From NCBI GenBank assembly GCA_026770575.1, contig MU657245.1, positions 177,935 to 197,944 on the forward strand: a stretch of DNA of 20,010 nt. Direction: 5' to 3'. The stretch comes from Pelagophyceae sp. CCMP2097 (lineage: Eukaryota > Sar > Pelagophyceae). Below, piece after piece: positions 1-8,584 of the stretch. Within the stretch, counting starts at the first letter, position 1. The number at the start of each line of letters is the position of its first letter. A model generated the notes under the pieces. It had not been told where the DNA came from. It searched no databases and saw nothing but the letters and a program-made list of their open reading frames with translations. Made by a program: the position numbers and the translations under genes.

Positions 1-167
1 CGCCCTTGCAAGGCGCCCTCCTCGAGGCTGATCATGTAGTGGACACCCCGGGGGGCAGAGAGGCCCATAGCGACCACGCCCACCCCCGCAGGCGGCCTCT
101 GGGAGGCACAACTTTGCGCCACTCAAGCCTGGCACTGAGGTCGGCTTTATCGCCGATACCCCTTGTA
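1..167 (-). mobile_element. ~555-bp TIR element, copy C (cut by window edge)
   Basis: This is the inner part and one end of the same non-autonomous element found complete at 14112-14667 and 15847-16403, here in reverse orientation. It ends in CGATACCCCTTGTA, the inverted form of the terminal TACAAGGGGTATCG. The matching stretch includes the CTCGAGGAGG / CCCCGGGG region and a GC-rich block ending in GCCGATACC. The window starts inside the element, so the far end is not visible. No ORF of its own is evident. The terminal TA fits a TA target-site duplication as in Tc1/mariner-type MITEs; the superfamily is inference. Confidence 0.8.
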
Positions 168-738
168 GTGTAGGCTGGACCCTACGACCCTAAACCCTAC
201 GCGGCAACTCAGCGACTGTAAGGTACAGTGCGTGGCGTTGGTTGGGTCTTGGATGGGACTTCCGTGGCCTGCGCGGACGCGGCGGATTTAGAAAGGCGAA
301 ATTCTAATCCACTTGAGCAAGCCCCCCTGAAGGATTGAGACTCAACCGCGAGGTCCCTTCTAAAGACCAGACGAAGTTCCTGCCCCCTCAAAGAACGGTT
401 GGACCAAGTTTTCTGCATAGGAGAGACTATGAACTCCCGGGCCGCACCGGCGCCACATCGAGGCCATCAAACAGCCCTCCCAGACGTGTGAGCGTACTCG
501 CACTTGAACACTCGCGCCACAAGGGGCCCCAAAACAGCCCACGCAGTCGCGTGTGCGTGCGAAACACTTGCGCGAATCATCGGCACGGCGGGCCCACGCT
601 CGTGAAAACACTTCTGAAAAAGTTTGCTCCGCGCGTGCACACCCCATTTAAAGTTCAAACGGCACTTCGCGAAATCGAGGGACCGCCTTTTTGGATGGCC
701 CGGCCGCACGCGAATTCGCGAATCGTGGACGGGTCTTG

Positions 739-782
739 AAACGGAAGAATATTGCAATTCAAACGGAAGAATATTGCAATTC
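739..782. repeat. 22-bp tandem duplication
   Basis: Two perfect head-to-tail copies of a 22-bp unit beginning AAACGGAAGAATATTGC lie at 739-760 and 761-782. The unit contains the palindrome GAATATTC-like core AATATT. No gene spans it convincingly. Confidence 0.9.
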
Positions 783-957
783 ATCGTTCAAGGACGAACG
801 CACGCCGCACGCACTCGAGGCTTCAGCTTCTATCCTCGACAGCAGCTCCTTCAAGAAAAATTTCTTCTCGTTCCTGACGTTTTTTTTTAAAAAGGACCCT
901 ATGAGAATTGCAAAGAACCCTGTGAGAATTGCTAACGGGGCGCCAGAGAAGAATACG

Positions 958-1001
958 TGAAATCAGAGAAGAGCGCATAAAATAGTGCCACTCTGATTTC
1001 A
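958..1001. other. 11-bp stem hairpin
   Basis: TGAAATCAGAG at 958-968 is the exact reverse complement of CTCTGATTTCA at 991-1001, leaving a 22-nt loop. It lies about 170 bp beyond the stop codon of the methyltransferase gene. A role in transcript ending is possible but unsupported. Confidence 0.6.
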
Positions 1002-1128
1002 GAAAGGGGAGATTGGTAACGTCCCTCAGACGTGATCCATCTCCTTTGCCGGGCCCGGCGGCCCTCTTGCGTAGGATTCGTCGTCAAAGTCGCTGTAGGT
1101 AAAGTGCGTGAAACAGCTCGCCTAAAAG

Positions 1129-1134
1129 TTTATT
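1129..1134 (-). promoter_or_regulatory. polyadenylation signal AATAAA
   Basis: AATAAA on the minus strand lies 34 nt beyond the TAG stop of the methyltransferase gene. Position and orientation suit the 3' end of that transcript, which would make the 3' untranslated region very short. Confidence 0.55.
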
Positions 1135-1167
1135 GCTTAAAATGCCCTGGGTGGGGCTGGTTGGACT

Positions 1168-4100
1168 CTACGTTTGAATAGGTTTCCCTCTAGAAAGACG
1201 CGCCTCTTTGGCATCTGCTTGCATCTTCGCCTCGATCTTTCCTCGCGCTTCCAAAGCGGCGGCAGGCGTCTCGAGGAAAGATGAAGTGCCGTCTGCGTGA
1301 AAGACGTGGAAGGGCGCCATACTATCGTGCCACTCCACAGTCATAAAATCTACCGCGCGACATAATGTCCCCTTTGCCACCAAACGCTCCAAAACGCCAA
1401 ACCTACGTTGAAAAAGGTGCGGAATGCCGCGTCGGGGGGAAAAGGCGGGCGACGATGCGGTTGCAATGTCCACCACGAGCAGAAACGCCTTCGAGTTCGT
1501 CCCTCAAACCGCAAAGTCGGGTTTGCCGCGCGTTTTGGCCGACCCGTATACCCGCGGGTGGACGGGCCCCTTCCAAGGCCGATTTTTGCGGTCAAGGCCT
1601 CTGCGCGGTCACTTGCAAGGCCTCTTTGAAGGGCCCTAGCAAGCCCCCACGCAGGGTTCCTTGCCATAGGCGCGTGTTCGGGGGCCCTTTACCGTGCCTC
1701 GCACGGGATGCCATGATTTGATAGAGGGCCCGTCCAAGCGACTGTCCGAGGGCCCCTCCAGGGGACGTTGCAGTGAGGCCGCAGTCGAGGGGTCGAGTGA
1801 CCGTCCAATGGACCGTCGAGGAGCATAGGGCCCCGCAGGGGCCGAGAGCCTACCACTATCTAAGCACTGATGGCTTCCCGGGCAGGTCCGGTCGCACTGT
1901 GAAACAAGGAGACAGAGCTGCTGGACAGATTAAGCGAAAATACAAGGCTTATTGAGCCTTAAGGTAATTTATAAACTCCTTTTCGGGTACTTATTGAGAT
2001 ATTGTGACGATTTGATGACGAACGATGGGGCATTCTATAGGACGTGTTTTAAGATGATTGCGCTCGCAACCGCTCTGGAAGTAGGTGGCATGGCGTTGGC
2101 AACGCACAGGCCCATCTTCTTGGCTCTCTAGAGGCACGTATTGGCTTTTTATACGAAGCAACCACACGGGAATGACAAGTCTCTTGATAAAATGTCAGAA
2201 CGGTGTGTCTTCAAGGTCGATTCCGGCTAGAGGGTGCCCATGGCTACCTCCTGCCGTGTTTGAGGACACACCGTTCGACGATTTGACCGAGTTACGACCA
2301 TAGCCCCTACGGCCCTTATCCTTGGGGTTAGCCCCTACGGGGGCCCTTATCAAAGCGACCGTCACAGGGGGCCTGTCGAAAGACCCCCCCAAGGAACTGT
2401 CCAAAGGGGCCGTCCAAAGGACCGCCCAAGCGACCGTCCGAGGGAGCGTCAGAGGGACCATCCAAGCGACCGTCCGAGGGCCAGTCTAAGGGACCGCCCA
2501 GAGGGACGCAAAGGGGGCGTAGTCGAGGAGACAAAAGCCGAGCGACCGCCCAAGGGACCGTCGAGGGACCGTCCAAGGGACCGGTTGAAGGACCGTCGAA
2601 GGAATCGTCCAAGGGACAGTCTCAGGGATCGTCCAAGGGATCGTCCACGGAACCGTCGAAGATGGACCGTCCAAACGGCCGCCCAAGGAATCGTCCAAGG
2701 AACAGTCCAAAGGAACTGTTCAAAGGACCGCCCAAGGAACTGTCCGAGGGACCGTTCGAGGGGCCATCCAAACGACAGTCCGAGGGACCGTCGCAGAGGA
2801 CCCGTAGAGGGCCTGTCGAGGGACCCTCCAAGGGACCCTCCAATGGAACTGTCCTAAGGAACTGTCCATAGGCCCGCCCAAGGGACCATCGCAGGGTCCG
2901 TCCGAGGGTCCGCCCGCGGGACGTCGCAGAGGGGCCGCAGTCGAGCGGCCGTCCAAACGACGGTCCCATGGACCGTCCACGGGACCATCGCAGAGGGCCC
3001 GTCGAAGGACCGTCGAGGGACCCTCAAAGGGACCGTCCCATGGAACTGTCTCAGGGAACTTCCCAAAGGAACTGTCCAAAGGGCGCCCAAGGGATCGTCG
3101 ATCGTCTGAAGGGCGCACACAAGCACACCGTCGAGAAATTATCCAAGCGACCGTCCGAGGGACCGTCCGGGCGACTGTCCGAGGGCCCGTCCAGGGGACG
3201 TCGCAGAGGGGCCGCAGTCGAATACCCGGCAGCCGAGTGACCGTCCAAGGGACCGTCGAGAAAACGCCTTCAAAGCGACCCTCACAGAGGGCCCGTCGAG
3301 GGACCCTCAAAGGAACTGTCCAAAGAAATCGTCAAAGGGACCGCCTAAGCGACCGTCCGAGGGAGCGTCCGAGCCTCTCAAGGGACCGTCTCAAGGCGCT
3401 GTTTCGAATTGCCGCCGAAGGGGCCGTCTCGAGGGGTCGTCTCCAGGGGCCGTCTCAACGTGTCGTTGCGAATTGACATCGAAAGGGGCCGTCTCTTTGG
3501 GCCGTCTCCGGGGGCCGTCTCGAGGGGCCGTCTGAAGGCACCGTCTCGAATGACAGTCCCGAGGGGCCGTCTCCAGGGGCCGTCTCCAGGGGCCGTCTCG
3601 AGGCGCCGTTTCGAGTGGCCGTCGAAAGGGGCCGTCTCGAGGGACCGTCTCGAGAGGCCGTCTAAAGGCACCGTCTCCAGGGGTCGTCTCAAGGCGCCGA
3701 TCGAATGGCCGTCGAAAGGGGTCGTCTCGAGGGGCCGTCTTGAGGCGCCGTTTCGAGGGGCCGTCGAAAGGGCCGTCATAAGGCGCCGTTTCAAGTGGCC
3801 GTCTCCAGGGGCCATCTCGAGGAGCCGCCTCGAGTGACCGTCTAAAGGCACCGTTTCGAATAGCCTTCTTCTGGAGACGTTTCGAGGCACCGTCGAGAGG
3901 GGACGTCTTAAAGCGCCGTTTCGAATGGCCGTCTCAAGGGGTCGTTTCGAGTGGCCATCTCCAGGGGCCGTCTTAAGGCACCGTTTCGAATGGCCGTCTC
4001 CAGGGGCTATCTCGAAGAGCCATCTCCAGGGGCCGTCTCGAGGGGCCGTCTCAAGGCGCCGCCTCGAGGCGCCGTCTCGAGTGGCCGTCTCAAGGGGCCG

Positions 4101-6348
4101 TCTTGAGGAGCCTTCTCGAGGGGTCGTCAAAAGGTACCTTCTCGTATGGCCGTCTCCAGGAGCCATTTCAAGGCGCCGTTTTGAATGGCCGTCTCCAGGG
4201 GCCATCTCGGGGAGCCGTCTTGAGTGGCCGTCTAAAGGCGCCGTTCCGAATGGCTTCTCTTGGAGTCGTTTCGAGGCAACGTCCCGAGAGGCTGTCTTAA
4301 GGCGCCGTTTCGAATAGCCGTCGAAAGGGCCCATCTCGAGGAGCCGCATCGAGGGGCCACCGTCTCGAATGACCGTCTCCAGGGGCCATCTAGAGGGGCC
4401 GTCTCGAGGGGCCGTCTCAAAGCATCGCCTCGAATGGCCGTCTCCAGGGGCCACCTTGAGGAGCCGCCTCGAGAGGCCGTCTAAAGGCACCGTTTCGAAT
4501 GACCGTCTCCAGGGGCCATCTTAAGGCGCCGTTCTGAATGGCCCTCGAAAGGGCCGTCTCGAGGCGAGGGGTTGTCTCGAGGCGCCGTCTCGAATGGCCG
4601 TCTCAAGGGGGCATCTCAAGACACCGTTTCGAATGGCCGTCGAAAGGGGGTCGTCTGGAGGGATAGTCTCCAGGGGCCGTCTCGAGGCGCCATCTCGAGG
4701 GGCCGTCTAAAGGTGCCGTCTCAAATGACCGTCACCAGGGGACATCTTAAGGCGCCGTTTCGAATGGCCGTCTAAAGGGACCGTCACGGCGTCTCGAGGC
4801 GCCGTCTCGAGGGGCCGTTAAAGGCACCGTCTCGAATTGCCGTCTCGAGGGGCCACCTCGAGGCGCCGATCGAATGGCTGTCGAAAGGGGTCGTCTGGAG
4901 GGATCGTCTCGAGTGGCCGTCTCGAGGCGCCGTTTCGAATGGCCGTCGAAACGGGCCGTCTCGAGGGGTTTTCTCGAGGGGCCGTCGAGAAACTGCCGTC
5001 AAAGCGACGGTCACAGAGGGCCCGTCGAGGGACCCTCAAGGGAACAGTCCAAAGGAATTGTTCGAGGGACCGCCCAAGCGACCGTCCGAGGGACCGTCCG
5101 AGCCTCACGAAGCGCCGTCTCAAGGCACCGTTTCGAATTGTCGTCGAAAGGGGCCGTCTCGAGGGGTCGTCTCGAGGAGTCGTCTCGAGTGGCTGTCTCG
5201 AGGCGCCGTCTCGAGGCGCCATTTCGAGTGGCCGTCGAAAGAGCCGTCTCGAGGAGCCGTATCGAGGGGCCGTCTCAAGACGCCGCCTCAAGGCGCCGTT
5301 TCGAATGGCCGTCGGAAGGGGCCGTCTCGGATGTCCGTCTCGAGGGGCCGTCCCGAGGTATTGGCTCCAGGGGCCGTCTCGAGGCGCCATTTCGAATGGC
5401 CGTCGAAGGGACCGTCTCAAGGCACCTTTTCGATTGGCCGTCGAAAGGTGCCGTCTCGAGGCGCCGTCTCGAGGGGCCGTCTCGAGGCACCGTCTTCAGG
5501 CAGAGGCAGGAGCAGAAACGCATTTGGGACCCGCGCGTCGTATTCGCCGCGTTTCAGCCTCCCCCGCCTTCAAGCGGGCCTGGCCACAGCCCTTGACCCT
5601 TGAAAGACGGGAATCTCTGCGGTTTCCAAATGTCCGTTGCCGACGCGGCGGTCACTCGGCAGTTTCGATGTCCATCTTCACGACCACGCGCGGCGGCCCG
5701 CGCGGCGCCGGCGGGAGGCGGCGGCCGATGACGTGCGCGTTGATGAACGCGTCCAAGTCCATTATAGGGACGGTCACCTATACGGCAATCCGATAGGCAA
5801 TTCCGAGACGTCCTTTCAAGTTCCTTTGAGCCTTTCCTCAAACGCTCGGCGACCCGCACAAAGGAACGCACGTTGTCTCCGCACTTGGCATCGCGGCATT
5901 TGGTGCTAAACCCCCAGGAGTGGTGCCTTGCGCCGCCGGCGACTGCATTGTTGCTGTAGAAAGTGAGTTTGCTATCTAAAGCTCCGACACCCGCCGGGAA
6001 AAAGTGGTACCTCCATCCTTTCTTCGCGTAGTTCGCCGCCAGCATCGCGTGCGCCTCGCGATGAGCCGGGTTCGGCTCGAACGCGAATGAGCAGGTCGTG
6101 GAGACGGCTCGCTCTTGTGCAAGGCCGAACCACGGGTCGAAGATTGTTTTGCTGTAAAGCGCTCTCGGAAACAGCTCCGGTTGGAACAAAAAGCGGGAGT
6201 GTAAGCCGACGTTGGCGCCGACGTCGAGGAAGACGTGGTAGCAGCCGTCGGCGAGTTTCGTGAATGTGGGCTCCGCTGCCGCGCGGACTGCGAGGTGCAG
6301 CGCGAAGCTGAGCAGCATCGCGATTCGCATCGGGCGGTCGAAACGCAT
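1168..6348 (-). CDS. FkbM-family SAM-dependent methyltransferase, secreted/ER-targeted, three exons
   Basis: Predicted coding exons on the minus strand are 6348-5860, 5777-5656 and 1402-1168, giving 281 aa. Residues 7-25 form a hydrophobic signal peptide (MRIAMLLSFALHLAVRAAA). Residues 40-50 (FLDVGANVGLH) are the SAM-binding loop of the FkbM fold, residues 90-94 (FEPNP) the acidic ribose-binding strand, and residues 196-205 (VKMDIETAEF) match the family motif usually written K-x-D-x-E-G-A-E, with Thr where Gly is usual. The last exon continues the family pattern with FGVLERLVAKGTLCRAVDF and TVEWH, then an Ala/Lys/Glu-rich tail. The key support is exon 2/3 joining: exon 2 ends in GA before GTGACC, exon 3 begins with G after a pyrimidine-rich stretch ending CGTAG, and the restored GAG codon completes the motif. 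FkbM enzymes generally methylate oxygen on sugars or other small acceptors; the substrate here is unknown. Exon 1/2 joining is less certain than exon 2/3. Confidence 0.8.
1725..1835. repeat. outlying patch of 12-bp minisatellite units
   Basis: Degenerate units such as GGGCCCGTCCAAGCGAC, CTGTCCGAGGG and GACCGTCGAGG occur here, about 500 bp away from the main array. The segment GCAGTGAGGCCGCAGTCGAG resembles segments in the main array near 2930 and 3200, suggesting a higher-order unit that moved or was left behind. Confidence 0.6.
1836..2340. other. non-repetitive intron DNA, no supported gene
   Basis: This AT-richer stretch lies between the two repeat patches. A 72-codon plus-strand frame (2085-2303) is open but runs through a hairpin and has no recognisable domain. 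I see nothing else except the inverted repeat at 2199-2275 and a pair of GCCCCTACGG(GGGC) blocks near 2305 and 2330. Confidence 0.4.
2199..2275. other. long hairpin, 16-nt arms
   Basis: AACGGTGTGTCTTCAA at 2199-2214 pairs with TTGAGGACACACCGTT at 2260-2275 with one mismatch, leaving a loop of about 45 nt. It lies in the methyltransferase intron just outside the minisatellite. Confidence 0.65.
2345..3400. repeat. 12-bp minisatellite block (GACCGTCCAAGG type)
   Basis: About 85 degenerate units of roughly 12 bp, consensus near GGACCGTCCAAG, follow each other; common variants change CCAAG to CGAGG and ACCG to ACTG, and some units are 13 bp. Longer markers recur inside, such as CGTCGCAGAGGGGCCGCAGT near 2930 and 3200 and CAGAGGGCCCGTCGA near 2992 and 3287, so there is a higher-order pattern of a few hundred bp. 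It lies wholly in the methyltransferase intron. Confidence 0.9.
3405..5500. repeat. 13-bp minisatellite block (GGGGCCGTCTCGA type)
   Basis: Roughly 150 units of 13 bp, consensus GGGGCCGTCTCGA, with recurring variants GGCGCCGTTTCGA, ATGGCCGTCTCCA, GGGGCCATCTCGA and GGCACCGTCTAAA. Because 13 is not a multiple of 3, any frame cycles through all three phases and yields a 13-residue repeat (of the R-G-R-L-E-A-P-S-R-G-A-V-S type), explaining long open frames on both strands. A stretch of 12-bp-type units interrupts the block at about 4985-5110. Confidence 0.9.
4985..5170. repeat. duplicate of the 12-bp/13-bp junction segment
   Basis: This segment parallels 3255-3440 in order and content: a GTCGAGAAA start, CAAAGCGAC, CACAGAGGGCCCGTCGAGGG, CCTCAA(A)GGAAC, GCGACCGTCCGAGGGA, GTCCGAGCCTC, then TTTCGAATTG and GGGGCCGTCTCGAGGGGTCG. 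The similarity spans about 180 bp and includes the changeover from 12-bp to 13-bp units. It points to duplication of a segment larger than single units. Confidence 0.75.
5778..5859 (-). other. intron 1 of the methyltransferase gene (82 nt)
   Basis: The reading frame changes between exon 1 (codons starting at positions divisible by 3) and exon 2. A GTGCGG donor after TTT at 5860 and a TATAG acceptor before 5777 give a phase-0 intron and join SF to VTVPIMDLDAF without a stop. Other in-phase GT donors (for example after AAC, 15 nt earlier in the transcript) are possible. A frameshift instead of an intron cannot be excluded. Confidence 0.5.
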
Positions 6349-6558
6349 CGCCGCGCGCGCCGCGCGTCGACGTTGAGACGCGGTGCGCAGGCTTGCGCGA
6401 GGGCGAGGCTTGCCGGACCACGAACCTTTCTCGACCTTTCCTGAAAAGTTCTGTCACGGAAACTCTTTTTCGAAATTGTTCGTCGAACCCAATTTAATCC
6501 ATATAGGGGTCGGCCGGCCTTCGGGGCTGGTGGATGTTTTGGGGGAATGGGAGAATGA
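6349..6558 (-). promoter_or_regulatory. upstream region of the methyltransferase gene
   Basis: The 210 bp upstream of the chosen ATG hold a CCTATATGG stretch on the minus strand near 6503-6511, about 155 nt before the ATG, which could act as a TATA- or CArG-like site. The part nearest the start codon is very GC-rich. No transcript evidence is available. Confidence 0.2.
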
Positions 6559-6614
6559 TGCGGCTCTGCCTCCTTCAACTGTCAGGCGCCGAGCACGGAA
6601 AGGAGGTCAGCGGG

Positions 6615-6910
6615 TGCGCCGGAGCAACTTTGTCGACTACGGGAATCGGATTCTGGACCGTGCAATTGCAGGATTCCGTTGCTTCTTTGGATCACAGGAT
6701 CTACGGGTACCCGCGTCCTATTGGTCTGTTGGGTGAGTATTCAGATAACGAGCTCCTTCGCGCGTTCGCTACCGAGGGTTGCCCCCCCGGACCCCCCTCG
6801 TCGCCGCTGCGCTGCGCTTCACCAAAAACGCTCCAAAAAAACGCACCAAAAACAAACTTTGCCAACGACGGGATTCGAACCGGCGACCCTGCGCTTCTTT
6901 GGATCACTCG
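6615..6910 (-). repeat. two related tRNA-like (SINE-like) pieces
   Basis: The segments near 6628-6695 and 6858-6906 resemble each other: each has TTTG(T/C)C(G/A)AC(T/G)ACGGGA near its start and GCTTCTTTGGATCAC near its end. On the minus strand the second contains GGTTCGAATCC (6881-6871), a perfect RNA polymerase III B box. The T-stem and acceptor do not pair properly, so it is not a working tRNA. A plus-strand frame across 6534-6920 is open but is explained by the repeat. Confidence 0.45.
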
Positions 6911-6939
6911 CTTCCATTAAATTTGAAATTTCATCTAAA

Positions 6940-7393
6940 GTTTCGTGCGCGATCTATGACTGATCTCGGGTTCAAAAGTGTTAATAAAGCCCTAGCTCTT
7001 CCTTCAACGGTCATCCAACGTTCCGGGAAAACAGTACTCGCTTGGGTTCAAGGAAGCCTGGGTAGTGGCAATCAGGCGCGCCTGCGCGCGCGGAAGCGAT
7101 GTTGCGCGCGCGGGCGACGGAGCTCGGCGCAGGTCGATGGCCCCAAGAAGCGGCGGAATCGGTTGGCTATGGACCGAGAAAGGCCCGATGAAGGGAAACG
7201 CGCGGAACAAGAAATGCTTCGGGCGCGGGCCACAGGACTCGGGGGGACAAACGGTCTTTTGCGGAAACTGGTTCATGGTCACCCTCAACCACCTTCGAAG
7301 CAATGGCACCCGGAGATCGATTGCGCTCACACTCTCAAATCGCGACCGAAAAACATATGAATCACCAAACCAATTATACGCCCGGGGAGCTGA
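6940..7393. other. GC-rich stretch open in several frames
   Basis: Plus-strand frames 7065-7390 (111 codons) and 6779-7360, and a minus-strand frame 7004-7621 (205 codons), overlap here. The plus frame beginning at 7065 has the more natural composition in its second half (TVFCGNWFMVTLNHLRSNG) and ends just before the candidate exons at 7394. It could be an upstream exon of that gene, but no splice pair joins them cleanly, so I leave it undecided. Confidence 0.25.
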
Positions 7394-7631
7394 GTGGTAA
7401 ATCCGCCAGAATTCTCCTGCAAGGATTACTTTCATGCCGCGAAGATTTTTCTGGAGTGCACCTGGCCTCAGGTGAGGAACGCTCTGCACGACCTGGGCAC
7501 AGATCACAATGCATCTCGGCGGCGACGGCGTGCCGTGGTCGCGCGACGACGCCGAGGGGTGCTGGATTTCAGCCGGGTATCTGCGCCACTTCGACGCGGG
7601 ACACGAGATCATGTCTAACAAGTTTTTATAA
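7394..7631 (+). CDS. 3' end of an unrecognised gene, two exons around a 31-nt intron
   Basis: The first open segment reads PPEFSCKDYFHAAKIFLECT then WPQ and ends at CAG|GTGAGG (7469-7474), a strong donor. The next segment opens after GGCACAG at 7502 and reads ITMHLGGDGVPWSRDD, then AEGCWISAGYLRHFD, ending in TAA at 7629-7631 where the DNA turns AT-rich. The predicted 31-nt intron (7472-7502) is phase 0 on both sides. The family is not recognised and the 5' part is unresolved. A frameshifted pseudogene would look similar. Confidence 0.35.
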
Positions 7632-7682
7632 AAAATACCTTTTTGTGCTTAAAAAATACCACACTAGCACTAGCCGCACTTG

Positions 7683-8070
7683 TTGAGGTAATCTGTGGTT
7701 TTGTCACGGAGTGGTGAGAAAGCTGGCGGGCAACAAAGCTGACGAAGTGTGGTTGCGTAGTTTTCGAATCTACGATGGAGATGTGGTGTCCGATTTGGCT
7801 GAATCGACAAAGAGCAAAAGTTAGAATTGATAAGACGTTCGGTCATACGTTTGGTTAGAGTACGGGTTAGGGTGGGGGTTCGGCTTTCAAACTGAACCGA
7901 GACATGCGCCTGGACGAGACCTTTCGAACGCTCCACTGCACACTACAAACGGTGCACTGCAACCCGCTCTAATATGCCCGACTTTCAAATTATTCCTCTT
8001 TAATCAGCAATACACGGGATTTTAGACCACAAACTATAAATTAAGTGGCAAAATTTATAGATTACCTCAA
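7683..8070. mobile_element. 388-bp inverted-repeat element (MITE-like)
   Basis: The ends TTGAGGTAATCT (7683-7694) and AGATTACCTCAA (8059-8070) are perfect inverses, and similarity continues inward with TTTTG(T/C)CAC. The flanks CCGCACTTG (7674-7682) and CCGCAATTTG (8072-8081) look like an imperfect ~9-bp target duplication, as for Mutator or hAT elements. An 88-codon minus-strand frame inside (7670-7936) shows no domain. Classification is inference. Confidence 0.55.
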
Positions 8071-8167
8071 ACCGCAATTTGTGTTTCTCAGATCCTCTGT
8101 TTTAAAGGGCGGGACTTGCCTGACCCCGTACTTCAGTGAATACGCGGTTATGTTTCTGTCCATAATT
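8071..8167. other. short intergenic stretch
   Basis: Nothing supported is visible besides the putative right-hand target duplication of the preceding element. Confidence 0.4.
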
Positions 8168-8584
8168 TCATGCAGTTTCTGAGATTGAATGCATAATATT
8201 CATTCTGGCGAGTGTTGCTGCCGCACCAAAACTCCTATCGTCGGCGCTGCGTACAGTAGCGTCGAACTCGACGCCCCGCGAGGTTGGGCGTATACCTGCC
8301 GGGTGCGTGTTCCGATCCTCACTACGTCCGCACATCGTATCCCCGAAAATCATCCCGCCCTCCGTGTGTTGTGTGTGTTTACTTGAAAAGTCATTTTGGA
8401 CCGATACCGCCAGCCTTATGCCAGCGAATAAGGCTCTTTTTAGTAAACACATTCTCGAATTTTCCTCTGAAACACACACACTACTCCAGTGTGAGAATGG
8501 CGCCTCCCGCTGGATTTTACGTCGGCATTGGAATTGGGGCGCATATGAGTGTCCAGTATCGACGACCCCATGAAGCAATTTCAA
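8168..8584 (-). CDS. hypothetical ORF, 138 codons
   Basis: An uninterrupted minus-strand frame starts MKLLHGVVDTGHSY and contains SYAPQFQCRRKIQREAPF and ARMNIMHSISETA. A plus-strand frame of 121 codons overlaps it (8284-8649), so strand choice is uncertain. There is no recognisable domain, signal peptide or membrane segment. It may be chance. Confidence 0.2.
   Translation of the reverse strand: MKLLHGVVDTGHSYAPQFQCRRKIQREAPFSHWSSVCVSEENSRMCLLKRALFAGIRLAVSVQNDFSSKHTQHTEGGMIFGDTMCGRSEDRNTHPAGIRPTSRGVEFDATVRSADDRSFGAAATLARMNIMHSISETA

Larger units (their letters stand above)
168..1128. other. intergenic stretch without a supported gene
   Basis: Several overlapping frames of 70-130 codons are open on both strands because the DNA is GC-rich, but none reads like a known protein, none has splice or codon support, and they overlap each other. 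It holds a 22-bp tandem duplication, a pair of similar 'GAGAATTGC' segments near 903-935, a T-rich run near 880, and one hairpin. It lies downstream of the methyltransferase gene that ends at 1168. Confidence 0.5.
1403..5655 (-). other. intron 2 of the methyltransferase gene (4,253 nt, minisatellite-filled)
   Basis: The donor is GTGACC directly after the GA of the split Glu codon, and the acceptor is CACCTTTTTCAACGTAG just before FGVLERL. The intron is phase 2. About three quarters of it is the 12/13-bp minisatellite. Its end nearest exon 3 (1403-2340) is ordinary DNA with a small outlying patch of the same repeats and one hairpin. The many long ORFs in it are products of the repeat, not genes. 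Confidence 0.75.

Noticed and set aside
188..198. Telomere-like CCCTAAACCCT, and GGGTTAGGGTGGGGG near 7872
   Set aside because: Only about one and a half units each, with no array; chance occurrence is likely.
1350..1667. ORFs around the methyltransferase last exon on both strands, including the N-terminal part of the 1168-1476 frame
   Set aside because: Upstream of the acceptor at 1403 the frame reads intron sequence and does not match the FkbM family; the other frames are shadows.
3378..4490. 370-codon minus-strand ORF and several 130-319-codon ORFs on both strands (for example 4837-5796)
   Set aside because: They are by-products of the 13-bp repeat, which rarely contains stops in any frame, and they lie inside the predicted methyltransferase intron.
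2345..5500. CRISPR array
   Set aside because: Units are 12-13 bp with no spacers and there are no cas genes; it is a minisatellite.
5972..6578. Minus-strand ORFs of 161 and 200 codons in other frames over exon 1
   Set aside because: They are shadows of the methyltransferase exon, being Arg/Ser-rich and lacking the SAM-binding motif.
6534..6730. Plus-strand first exon ending at the GGGTGAGTAT donor
   Set aside because: The frame crosses a repeated tRNA-like module that recurs at 6858-6906, so its openness and apparent protein character are better explained by the repeat.
7004..7621. 205-codon minus-strand ORF
   Set aside because: It lies antisense to plus-strand segments with better splice signals and more natural composition, and it has no domain.
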